Of a stretch of 16,953 nt of DNA, positions 1 through 6,863 are shown piece by piece. This DNA comes from CAVXAE01 sp044225565. Lineage in GTDB: Bacteria; Pseudomonadota; Gammaproteobacteria; Steroidobacterales; Steroidobacteraceae. The notes beneath the pieces are model-generated. The model saw only the letters and a program-made list of their open reading frames with translations, did not search any database and was not told where the DNA came from. The stretch's first letter is position 1. Every line of letters starts with the position of its first letter. The stretch lies in NCBI GenBank assembly GCA_044225565.1, contig JBGAIL010000103.1, positions 1 to 16,953 on the forward strand. Reading direction: 5' to 3'. The translations under genes and the position numbers were made by a program.

Positions 1-906
1 ACCGACGTCGGCCTGCCGCCCGGCGTATTGAACATCGTCCAGGGGCGCGGCAGCGTCGCGGGCGATGCCCTGGTCATCCACGGTGACGTGCGGGTCATCT
101 CGTTCACCGGCGGCACCAAGACCGGCGAGCAGATCACGCGTCGCGCCGGGCTCAAGCGGCTGTCCATGGAGCTCGGCGGGAAGTCGCCCGTGCTGATTTT
201 CGAGGATGCCGATCTGTCGCGGGCGCTCGATGCCTCGCTGTTCACGATTTTCTCGATCAACGGCGAGCGCTGCACGGCCGGCTCGCGCATCTTCGTGCAG
301 GAGTCGGTCTACGACCGATTCGTCGCCGAGTTCGCCGAGCGGGCCGGCCGGATCATCGTCGGCGATCCGATGGACGAGAAGACCCAGGTGGGCGCGCTGA
401 TCTCCAGGGAGCACCTGGCGAAGGTCTCCGGATACTTCGATATCGCCAGGGAGGAGGGCGCGCGGATCCTCGTCGGCGGAGCCCGCCCGTCCAACCTGCC
501 GGCGCATCTGCGGAACGGCAACTTCCTCTCCCCGACGGTCGTGGTCGACGTCGTCAACGACATGCGTTGCATGCAGGAGGAGATCTTCGGGCCCGTCGTC
601 TGCATCATGCCTTTCAAGGACGAAGCCGACGCGCTGCGCATGGCGAACGACAGCTGCTACGGGCTTGCCGCCTATCTCTGGACGGACAGCAGCAACCGGA
701 TACTGAGGCTCACGCGGCAGATCGAGGCGGGCATGGTGTTCGTGAACTCGCAGAACGTGCGCGACCTGCGCCAGCCGTTCGGTGGCGTCAAGATGTCCGG
801 CATCGGCCGGGAAGGCGGCAGCTTCGCGCTCGAGGCTTATGCCGAGGTCAAGAACATCTGCGTCTCGGGCGGCAGGCATGCGATCCCCCGCTGGGGTGCT
901 CGCTGA
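1..906 (+). CDS. hpaE: 5-carboxymethyl-2-hydroxymuconate semialdehyde dehydrogenase (HpaE), 5' end cut off by the window
   Basis: An NAD-dependent aldehyde dehydrogenase that in the homoprotocatechuate meta-cleavage pathway oxidises the ring-cleavage semialdehyde to the diacid in the cytoplasm. The reading frame is open from base 1, so the start lies outside; 301 residues are visible of the roughly 490 usual for the family. The visible part holds the SFTGG turn of the NAD-binding domain, the general base in MELGGKSP (Glu57 of the visible part), the catalytic cysteine in GERCTAGSR (Cys91, the usual 34 residues later) and the C-terminal EEIFGP motif. Long stretches (LNGERC-like, EAGMVFVNSQNVR, PFGGVKMSGIGREGG) recall enterobacterial HpaE rather than betaine aldehyde dehydrogenases. 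hpaI and hpaH at the other edge support the assignment. The next gene starts 9 nt after the stop, so the two are probably co-transcribed. Confidence 0.88.
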   Translation, partial: TDVGLPPGVLNIVQGRGSVAGDALVIHGDVRVISFTGGTKTGEQITRRAGLKRLSMELGGKSPVLIFEDADLSRALDASLFTIFSINGERCTAGSRIFVQESVYDRFVAEFAERAGRIIVGDPMDEKTQVGALISREHLAKVSGYFDIAREEGARILVGGARPSNLPAHLRNGNFLSPTVVVDVVNDMRCMQEEIFGPVVCIMPFKDEADALRMANDSCYGLAAYLWTDSSNRILRLTRQIEAGMVFVNSQNVRDLRQPFGGVKMSGIGREGGSFALEAYAEVKNICVSGGRHAIPRWGAR

Positions 907-915
907 GCCCGTCGA

Positions 916-1986
916 TTGAAGAGGATCGCGGTCATCGGAGGTGGCGGCACCGGGTACACGCTGGGCGCGGACCTGTCACGACGCGGCTTCGACGTCAGCC
1001 TGTGCGAAGAGCCTGAACATCAGGATACCCTGGCCGGTGCGCTCGAGGCGGGCGGCGTCCACGTAAGCGGCGCGCTGCCCGCGGGTTTCGTCGGCGTTCA
1101 CGTGAGCCTGGACTTCGACTCCGTGGTGTCGCAGGCGCAGATCATCCTCGTCTCGGTCGTGGCGACGCGTCATGAACGCCTCGCGCAGCGGTTGCGCAAG
1201 CTGCTCCGGCCCGGGCAGACGATCGTGATCGGGCCCGACAACGGCGGCAGTCTGGTCTTTGCAGGTGCCTTGCGTGAGCTCGAGGCGCGGCCCGAGATCC
1301 TGATCGGCGGCATGGGGGGGAACTTCTTCGCGTGCCGGCGGGTCGGGCCTGCGTCGGTGTTCGTCGGCCTGCCGCCGGGGCCGAAGAAGGTTGCTGCCTT
1401 CCCGGCGAGGGCCACCGATCGGTTGATGCGTGAGCTCACCGGCCTGTTCGATTGCGTCGCGGCGGTCAACGTGCTCGAAACGGCGCTCGCGACGCCGAAC
1501 ATCCCGAATCATCTCGCCGGCGCGATCCTCAACACCGGCTCGGTGGAGTTCTCCGGTGGCCGGTTCAACCTGTTCCGGCATGGCCTGTCCCCGTCGGTCG
1601 TCCGCTGTGCCGAAGCGGTCGCTGCCGAGCGCAACGCCCTGTTGCGCAGGCTCGGCTACCCGGAGATCCACTCGCCGATGCTGCGGAAGATCGCGAGCCT
1701 CGACGAGCATCCCGAGCTGGACGGGTTCCGGGATCTGGCCGGGCCGCCGTCCATGACGCACAGGTACGTCAGCGAGGACGCGCAGACGGGCATCTCCCTG
1801 ATGGTATCGCTCGGTCGCCTTCTCGACGTGCCGATGCCGGTGTCCTCGGGGCTTCTCGCCATCGCCTCGGCGATCAACGGTGTGGACTACTACGCGCAGG
1901 GTCGTACGTTCGGGACTCTGGGGATCGCGGGGTCGACGGTTGCGGAGATCAACGGTTTCCTGGAGACGGGTCTCGAGGGCCGGTAG
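916..1986 (+). CDS. NAD(P)-binding opine (octopine/nopaline) dehydrogenase family protein
   Basis: Family members reductively join an amino acid or amine to a 2-oxo acid through a secondary amine, or split such opines oxidatively. The 356-residue protein opens with a Rossmann loop (IAVIGGGGTG, residues 4-13). The C-terminal domain has the family motif TPNIPNH (193-199), where His199 is the probable catalytic histidine and Asn195/Asn198 the substrate-side asparagines. The start is TTG at 916. It is the only plausible start before the Rossmann strand because the upstream stop is in the same frame 9 nt earlier; no good ribosome binding site is seen, so coupling to hpaE is likely. The 3' end overlaps the convergent desulfinase-like gene by 38 bp. 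The substrate cannot be read from sequence; bacterial chromosomal members are often annotated only as 'NAD/NADP octopine/nopaline dehydrogenase'. A 2-hydroxyacid or ketopantoate-reductase-like role is the alternative. Confidence 0.82.
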   Translation: MKRIAVIGGGGTGYTLGADLSRRGFDVSLCEEPEHQDTLAGALEAGGVHVSGALPAGFVGVHVSLDFDSVVSQAQIILVSVVATRHERLAQRLRKLLRPGQTIVIGPDNGGSLVFAGALRELEARPEILIGGMGGNFFACRRVGPASVFVGLPPGPKKVAAFPARATDRLMRELTGLFDCVAAVNVLETALATPNIPNHLAGAILNTGSVEFSGGRFNLFRHGLSPSVVRCAEAVAAERNALLRRLGYPEIHSPMLRKIASLDEHPELDGFRDLAGPPSMTHRYVSEDAQTGISLMVSLGRLLDVPMPVSSGLLAIASAINGVDYYAQGRTFGTLGIAGSTVAEINGFLETGLEGR

Positions 1987-3025
1987 CGGCCTGCCGATCC
2001 GGGAGGTCCTGCAAAGGGGCCGGGTCGATCCAGTCCGCGAGGCTGAAGTCGTTGGCGATGTAGCCGTGCTCGAGCATGAACCGTTGCATGGTCCGAACGT
2101 GCTCCACGCGGCGCTCATCGAGCGACGGCATGAACTGCGCTTCGTAGCCCGCCGGGAAATGGAGCCCGATCTCGTCGGTCGTGATGGCGCATTCCTGCGC
2201 GACGAAAGTACGCAGCTCGCCAGTGTTCTGCCTTGCCCAGATGGAGGCATCCAGTATCGCGCGCATGTAGATGCGCACGGCCTGCGGATTGTCGCGCAGC
2301 AGGGCTGCGCTGCACGTCAGGAGCCGGGGAGTGGAGTTGTTCACATGATGGCTGACGTTCGCGGAGGCGTTCACGTCGTACAGCGGGCGGATGCGGCCCC
2401 GGGCCTGACGCACGACGACGGCAGCTTCGGCACCTTTGGCGAAGAAGGCATCGACCTCGCTGGCCAGCAACGCGTCGAGCTGACAGCCGTACTCGCTCTC
2501 GTCGTCCGCAGAAAGCACTACGTTCCTGCCGGGATTGAGCCTGCGATGCGGGTCCCGGTCTTCGCGCACGTCCACCAGCCGAACGTCATCGGGCGTCATG
2601 TCGTGCGCGTCGAGCGCGGACAGGATGCCTTTGTGCGCCGCGACGCGCCAGAAGTCGAACACCAGCTGCGGCCACGAGGGCAATGCCACCCGCCGCCCGG
2701 CCAGATCGTGGATGGTCGCGAGCGCATCGTCGGTGCGCACGTAGACATGTTGCGGCTCGGGCATGAAGGTCACGCCGAGCAATCGGGTTTCGGCGCCTCG
2801 CGAGCGCGCCCAGATCGGCGGCGTGCACCCGCCTTCCCGGATGAAGCTGTCCAGCGCATGCGTGAAATGCGCATTCGCATGCTCGGGTCCCAGCTCCCGG
2901 ACATTGCGCACGGCCGTGCCACTGCCGGCGAAATGCTCGTCGAACATGCCGCGCTGATAGGCGATGCCGGACGCGGTCGGAACCGGGCAGCGGGCGTAGT
3001 AGATGACGGGGTGCGTGGGAGGCAT
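1949..3025 (-). CDS. DszB-like sulfinate desulfinase (periplasmic-binding-protein fold, no signal peptide)
   Basis: It resembles DszB, the 2'-hydroxybiphenyl-2-sulfinate desulfinase that splits an aryl C-S bond releasing sulfite. The closest visible matches are the CPVP nucleophile loop (Cys13 here, Cys27 in DszB), HFT with His53 (DszB His60), and R-x-G-G-x-x-P-P with Arg63 (DszB Arg70). The His-to-Arg spacing of 10 residues is identical. RLLGV, DLAGRR, WAR and the LxxTMQRFML-like C-terminal helix also align. There is no signal peptide, unlike transport-linked solute-binding proteins of the same fold. ATG at 3025 gives 358 residues; TTG at 3064 gives 371 and has an AAGGTGA upstream, but that string is part of the palindromic operator and the predicted transcript starts near 3035, so ATG is preferred. 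Divergent from the MFS gene across operator A. The exact substrate is unknown; an NMT1/SsuA-like binding protein is the alternative but would not explain the conserved triad. Confidence 0.72.
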   Translation of the reverse strand: MPPTHPVIYYARCPVPTASGIAYQRGMFDEHFAGSGTAVRNVRELGPEHANAHFTHALDSFIREGGCTPPIWARSRGAETRLLGVTFMPEPQHVYVRTDDALATIHDLAGRRVALPSWPQLVFDFWRVAAHKGILSALDAHDMTPDDVRLVDVREDRDPHRRLNPGRNVVLSADDESEYGCQLDALLASEVDAFFAKGAEAAVVVRQARGRIRPLYDVNASANVSHHVNNSTPRLLTCSAALLRDNPQAVRIYMRAILDASIWARQNTGELRTFVAQECAITTDEIGLHFPAGYEAQFMPSLDERRVEHVRTMQRFMLEHGYIANDFSLADWIDPAPLQDLPDRQAATGPRDPSPGNR

Positions 3026-3041
3026 GGCGGGTCGCCGTCCG

Positions 3042-3047
3042 ATTGTA
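3042..3047 (-). promoter_or_regulatory. Predicted -10 element of the desulfinase-like gene
   Basis: TACAAT on the minus strand, 22 nt beyond the edge of operator A. Transcription would start near 3035, leaving a leader of about 10 nt before ATG 3025. The spacing mirrors the rightward promoter. Confidence 0.45.
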
Positions 3048-3069
3048 GGCGTGGCGCCGGGCAATGACG

Positions 3070-3087
3070 GTCACCTTTTGCAGTGAC
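3070..3087. promoter_or_regulatory. Operator A: 18-bp palindrome shared by three intergenic regions
   Basis: GTCACCTTTTGCAGTGAC, with 5-bp perfect arms GTCAC/GTGAC around 8 bases. It lies between the divergent desulfinase-like and MFS genes and is 16/18 identical to operator B and 14/18 to operator C. Its centre falls about 42 bp upstream of the predicted start of the rightward transcript, where LuxR-type activators usually bind. The regulator at 4631-5434 is the obvious candidate (inference). Confidence 0.72.
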
Positions 3088-3108
3088 AGCTGCAGGCCCC
3101 GTATGCGA

Positions 3109-3114
3109 TAGATT
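3109..3114 (+). promoter_or_regulatory. Predicted -10 element of the MFS gene
   Basis: TAGATT begins 21 nt after the end of operator A, the same distance as TAGACT after operator B. No -35 hexamer is visible; the operator takes its place. Confidence 0.5.
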
Positions 3115-3150
3115 CCGGCTGGCCTGTCTTCGTGCGGGAAGAACAAACAG

Positions 3151-4473
3151 ATGAGCGATCAAGCGGGGAGGACGCCAGACGCCGGCTGGTACAAGTACTA
3201 CGCCCTCGGGCTGCTGGTGCTGGTCTACATCGTCAATTTCATCGATCGCTCCATCCTCAGCATCCTGAACCAGTCCATCAAGGAGGGGTTGGGCGTATCC
3301 GATACCGCGATGGGCTTCCTGGGCGGCATCGCGTTCGCGCTGTTCTATACGTTCGTCGGCATCCCGATCGCGCGCCTGGCCGACACCGGCAACCGCAGGA
3401 CGATACTCGCCGTCTGTCTGGCGATATGGAGCGCCATGACCGCGCTCTGCGGGCTGGCGGCAAACTTCGTGCAGCTGCTGTTCGCCCGGATCGGCGTCGC
3501 GATCGGGGAGGCGGGCGGCAGCCCGCCGTCGCATTCGATGATCTCGGATCTGTTTCCACCGAGCCAGCGCGCGACGGTGTTCGGCATCTATGCGCTCGGC
3601 ATCCCGATCGGCTCCATGCTGGGTTACCTGTTCGGCGGCTGGATCAACGAGGTGTTCGACTGGCGGGCCGCATTCTTCGTCGTCGGGCTGCCCGGCGTCC
3701 TCCTGGCGCTGATCGTGCGGCTGACCTTGAAGGAGCCGAGGCGGGGTGCCTTCGATCAGGGCGCGAAGCAGGATGCCGCCGTGCCGCAGCTGCGCACCGT
3801 GCTGTCATTCCTCTGGCGGCTGAAGAGCTTCCGCTATGTCGCCCTCGGCGCAGGGTTTCATGCCTTCGTGTACTACGGCGCCGCGTACTGGCTGCCGACG
3901 ATGTTCTATCGAAGCCACGGCATCGGCAGCATGGCCATGGGCCAGTCGCTGTTCCTGCTCGGCTTCTCGGGGATGGCCGGGACGTTCCTCGGCGGCTATG
4001 TCGCCGACAAGCTCGGCGCGCGCGATTTCCGCTGGTATGCCTGGCTGCCGGCGCTGACCACCCTGGTATCGATCCCGTTCGCCGTGTACACCTTCCTGTC
4101 CGACGATCCCTCCCTGGCGCTGTGGGTCTATGCGATCCCGTACTTCCTGCTGGCAACCTACCTCGGCCCGACCTTCTCCATCGTGCAGACCCTGGTCGGC
4201 AGCAGCATCCGCGCCACGGCATCGAGCGTCCTGCTCTTCGTCATCAGCCTGATCGGGATCGGCCTCGGGCCGCAATTCGTCGGCATCGCATCCGACGTGC
4301 TCGGCGCGAGCTCCGCGCTCGGTGACCACGGATTGCGCTGGGCGCTGGTGATCACCCTGGTGTTCAACGTGCTGTGCACGGTGCTCTACATGCTGGCGGC
4401 GGCGACGGTGCGCGACGATCTCGATCTGAAGCACACGGAGCCCGTCGGCGGCGTTCGCTCGACCAGTCGATGA
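3151..4473 (+). CDS. Spinster-type MFS transporter
   Basis: A 440-residue inner-membrane carrier of the major facilitator superfamily with about 12 hydrophobic segments, the first at about 17-37. The signature regions are those of the spinster-like group: Asp32-Arg33 in VNFIDRSILSILN, the loop 2-3 motif GIPIARLADTGNRR (70-83), IGEAGGSPPSHSMISDLFPP (118-137), and FGIYALGIPIGSMLGY (144-159). ATG at 3151 follows a GGGAAG-type ribosome binding site. It is expressed divergently from the desulfinase-like gene and is probably controlled by operator A, so it likely carries a substrate or intermediate of this pathway, for example an aromatic acid made in the periplasm. Direction and cargo are not visible from sequence. 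A possible terminator follows at 4521-4544. Confidence 0.86.
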   Translation: MSDQAGRTPDAGWYKYYALGLLVLVYIVNFIDRSILSILNQSIKEGLGVSDTAMGFLGGIAFALFYTFVGIPIARLADTGNRRTILAVCLAIWSAMTALCGLAANFVQLLFARIGVAIGEAGGSPPSHSMISDLFPPSQRATVFGIYALGIPIGSMLGYLFGGWINEVFDWRAAFFVVGLPGVLLALIVRLTLKEPRRGAFDQGAKQDAAVPQLRTVLSFLWRLKSFRYVALGAGFHAFVYYGAAYWLPTMFYRSHGIGSMAMGQSLFLLGFSGMAGTFLGGYVADKLGARDFRWYAWLPALTTLVSIPFAVYTFLSDDPSLALWVYAIPYFLLATYLGPTFSIVQTLVGSSIRATASSVLLFVISLIGIGLGPQFVGIASDVLGASSALGDHGLRWALVITLVFNVLCTVLYMLAAATVRDDLDLKHTEPVGGVRSTSR

Positions 4474-4520
4474 CGCTGGTTCGCGGCGGATGACGGTTCG
4501 GGTGGCCTGCGTGCCGCCCC

Positions 4521-4544
4521 GGCCGGCTGCGGGACAGGCCGGCC
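4521..4544 (+). terminator. Possible terminator hairpin after the MFS gene
   Basis: GGCCGGC (4521-4527) pairs with GCCGGCC (4538-4544) around a 10-base loop; TGTTT follows. The T run is short, so this is tentative. Confidence 0.35.
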
Positions 4545-4558
4545 TGTTTCCTCCGTGC

Positions 4559-4564
4559 TAGACT
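4559..4564 (+). promoter_or_regulatory. Possible -10 element of the LuxR-type regulator gene
   Basis: TAGACT, identical to the -10 element after operator B, 66 nt before ATG 4631. No GTCAC palindrome lies upstream, so this promoter appears independent of the shared operator. Confidence 0.35.
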
Positions 4565-4630
4565 CGCGGCGAAACACGGCTCGGTACCCGCTTGCCAACC
4601 GAATCCGAAAGATCGAATCGTCAGCCCAGA

Positions 4631-5434
4631 ATGACCGTGTTCGAGCACGCCCTGGCACTGGTCGACGCGGTGGGCAGCCTCGAGTTCGAATCCGCGTACT
4701 TCGCGGTCTTCGACGATCTGCTCGGCCTGTGGTCCTGCACGGCGTTCGAGTTCCGCCGCCATGCGCCGCCCCGCTGCATCGTGGCCGCGGGACCGAACAA
4801 GCAATCCGCGAGGCGCGTCAGGAACAACGCCCAGCGTTACGTCGAGCGCGGCTACATGGACGATCCGAACCTGCGCTTCGTGCAGGCGCTGGACGACAGC
4901 GACATCGAGATCCGCAGCCTGGCAGACGCCCATTTCAACGACGATTCCTATCGGGCGCGGTACTTCGGCAGGGCCAGCACGCGGGACAAGATCTTCATCC
5001 TCTCCGCGGAGAAGGACCGGGTGATCTACGCGAACTTCTATCGCGGCAATTTCCAGCAGGACTTCGACGACGAGGACAAGGCGAGACTCAGGCAGTACGC
5101 GCGATTGTGCGTCGCGCTGCTGCGGCAGCACGTCAGGTTCAGCAGGCGCTCGGCCGAGAGGCCGGAAGCCTTCCTCGATGAGACGCAGGCCCAGAAGCAG
5201 CTGCGCTATCAGCAGGTCTGCGACCTGCTGTCCAGCTACCGGATATCGCCGCGCGAGGCGGAGATCTGCGCGATGCTCGTGGTCGGGTACGCCACCCAGC
5301 AGATCAGCGAGGAGCTCGGGATCTCGAAGAACACCGTCATCACCCACAGGCGGCGGGCGTACGAGAAGCTCGGCGTCTCCAACCAGAACGAGCTGTTCGG
5401 CAAGTGCTTCGACGTGCTGTCCGAAGAGCACTGA
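4631..5434 (+). CDS. LuxR-family transcriptional regulator (GerE-type helix-turn-helix)
   Basis: A 267-residue predicted DNA-binding regulator. Residues 204-258 form a typical LuxR/GerE domain: ISPREAEIC (205-213), the helix ATQQISEELGIS (221-232), and the recognition helix KNTVITHRRRAYEKLGV (233-249). The N-terminal 170 residues are unlike a response-regulator receiver domain, with no phosphate-accepting Asp pattern. They may be a ligand-sensing domain, but the conserved W/Y/D set of acyl-homoserine-lactone receptors was not recognised. ATG 4631 is chosen; TTG 4592 would add 13 residues (280 total). Neither has a strong ribosome binding site. It sits between genes that share the GTCAC-N8-GTGAC operator and is the only regulator in the window, so it is the likely binder. 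LuxR proteins commonly bind dyads of about 20 bp near -42 as dimers. Confidence 0.87.
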   Translation: MTVFEHALALVDAVGSLEFESAYFAVFDDLLGLWSCTAFEFRRHAPPRCIVAAGPNKQSARRVRNNAQRYVERGYMDDPNLRFVQALDDSDIEIRSLADAHFNDDSYRARYFGRASTRDKIFILSAEKDRVIYANFYRGNFQQDFDDEDKARLRQYARLCVALLRQHVRFSRRSAERPEAFLDETQAQKQLRYQQVCDLLSSYRISPREAEICAMLVVGYATQQISEELGISKNTVITHRRRAYEKLGVSNQNELFGKCFDVLSEEH

Positions 5435-5440
5435 GGATCG

Positions 5441-5454
5441 CCGCCTTGCGGCGG
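5441..5454. terminator. Possible short bidirectional hairpin between converging genes
   Basis: CCGCC and GGCGG form a 5-bp stem with loop TTGC in the 21-bp gap between the converging regulator and MmgE/PrpD genes. There is no T run on either strand. Confidence 0.25.
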
Positions 5455-5455
5455 G

Positions 5456-6850
5456 CTAGGCGCGCAGGAGGTCCGCGAGCTCCCGCAGGCCGTCCGATTC
5501 ATCCAGGCGCAGGGTCGCCGCGATGATCCGCTCGATCCGGTCCGCATCGAACGACCTGGCAGCCGCGATCCGAAACAGAGCGGACAGCTCCGCCACGCTC
5601 ATGCGGTTCTGCGGGTGGCCCTTCGGGAAGTGCGTCTGCCGGTCGATCGTCCGGCCGTCCCGCAAGGTGATCAGGATCGCGGCGCGGACATAGTCCCCCT
5701 TCTGGAACAGCGCGAAGGCCTCGAGCGGCGAGGTCATCTCGCCGGTCGCATCCACCTTTGCGGCGAGAGCGAGCGTTGCCGGGTCGCGCAGGCTCTGCGA
5801 GTCGAACCAGTCGGCCGACGGCGCAGGGTCGAGCAGATACCTGGCGATGCAGAAGGGAATGCTGAACTGCGCGTCGGTCGTGCTCAGATAGCCTTGCGGC
5901 CGCTTGATCATCCGGCTGGCGCCGGCCGTCTTCTGGAAATTCGGGCTGACGACGATGGAGGCGATGTCATCGACGTCGAAGCGCTCCGTGCGGCGGACGT
6001 CGTCCACCATGTCCAGGAACTGCTGGACCCACATGTTGACCGGCCAGCGCTTGAACAGCGTCTCGCGGATCAGGAACTGCTTGCCCAGCCCGCGCGCCAT
6101 CCAGTCCCAGTCACACTGGTCGGAGACGGACACCCAGTATCCGTGCTCGCCGTCGAGCACGTCCTCGAGCCCGGTGATGCCGCAGCGCGCGATGTCCGCG
6201 GCCACGATGCCGTCGCGGCCGGTGAGCCCGTGCTGATAGTGATACATGTCGGACCGGTCGAGCTGGATCTTGCGATTGACGACCGGGGTCATGATGGCGG
6301 CTATGCCGATCGACTGGCGCATCTGCTGTTCCGTTTCGAGCAGCAGCTTCGCAGCAGGGACCGACGCGGCGAATATCTGCCAGCTCGTGAGCCCCCATCC
6401 GGACTTCATGTACGTGGCCGGCGTCGGCTGGACGGCCATCGCGATGCGCTGGTAAACCTCGTAGCCGGCGACGATCGAGGTGAGGTACTCCCGGCCGGAT
6501 GCGCGAACTCTTTCCGCGGCGGCGAATGCGGCGGGAATCGCGCCCGCCGACGGATGGCCCGTCCAGCTGCAATCCTCCCAGTCGAGGACGTCCGCGAGCG
6601 TCCCGTTGGCGAAGGCCGCCTGCGATGCCGACACCCGGCTCCGTTCGCCCCAGATGGTCGCCTCGGCTGATTCGCCTCCCATCGCCAGCGCCAGACGCAC
6701 GGCGTCACTTCCCTGCCGGGTCTGCCGCCCGGCTAGCGATACGCCGATGACGTGCAGGGTCAGCAGCTTCGCCTGCTCGATGACTTCCAGGGGCAGGTCT
6801 TCGAAGCGGAGGTTGTGCGCGTACGAGGCCAGCTGTTGAGTGTGTTTCAC
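5456..6850 (-). CDS. MmgE/PrpD family protein
   Basis: The family contains 2-methylcitrate dehydratase (PrpD), cis-aconitate decarboxylase and iminodisuccinate epimerase; all act on small polycarboxylates by proton abstraction. The 464-residue protein shows the family's N-terminal helical pattern (YAHNLRFEDLPLEVIEQAK), the core NGTLADVLDWED (82-93) with GHPSAGAIPAAFAAAE after it, AGYEVYQRI, and the C-terminal-domain stretch TTDAQFSIPFCIARYLL. GTG at 6850 is taken as start because the N-terminus then matches the family and begins 13 nt after the upstream stop; a start at 6922 would read 59 nt into the cyclodeaminase-like gene. The two genes form an operon under operator B. The exact reaction is open. 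Its pairing with an ornithine-cyclodeaminase-type enzyme makes an imino- or amino-diacid substrate conceivable (inference). Confidence 0.85.
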   Translation of the reverse strand: MKHTQQLASYAHNLRFEDLPLEVIEQAKLLTLHVIGVSLAGRQTRQGSDAVRLALAMGGESAEATIWGERSRVSASQAAFANGTLADVLDWEDCSWTGHPSAGAIPAAFAAAERVRASGREYLTSIVAGYEVYQRIAMAVQPTPATYMKSGWGLTSWQIFAASVPAAKLLLETEQQMRQSIGIAAIMTPVVNRKIQLDRSDMYHYQHGLTGRDGIVAADIARCGITGLEDVLDGEHGYWVSVSDQCDWDWMARGLGKQFLIRETLFKRWPVNMWVQQFLDMVDDVRRTERFDVDDIASIVVSPNFQKTAGASRMIKRPQGYLSTTDAQFSIPFCIARYLLDPAPSADWFDSQSLRDPATLALAAKVDATGEMTSPLEAFALFQKGDYVRAAILITLRDGRTIDRQTHFPKGHPQNRMSVAELSALFRIAAARSFDADRIERIIAATLRLDESDGLRELADLLRA

Positions 6851-6863
6851 TGGGATTGTCCGG

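Noticed and set aside
1314..1320. Run of seven G as a possible frameshift spot
   Set aside because: The reading frame continues with family-like sequence on both sides (GGMGGNFFA), so no frameshift is indicated.
976..2250. Minus-strand frame of 424 codons over the opine-dehydrogenase gene
   Set aside because: No recognisable domain, and it conflicts with two well-supported genes.
4364..5431. Minus-strand frame of 355 codons opposite the regulator
   Set aside because: Shadow of the LuxR-type gene; no motifs.
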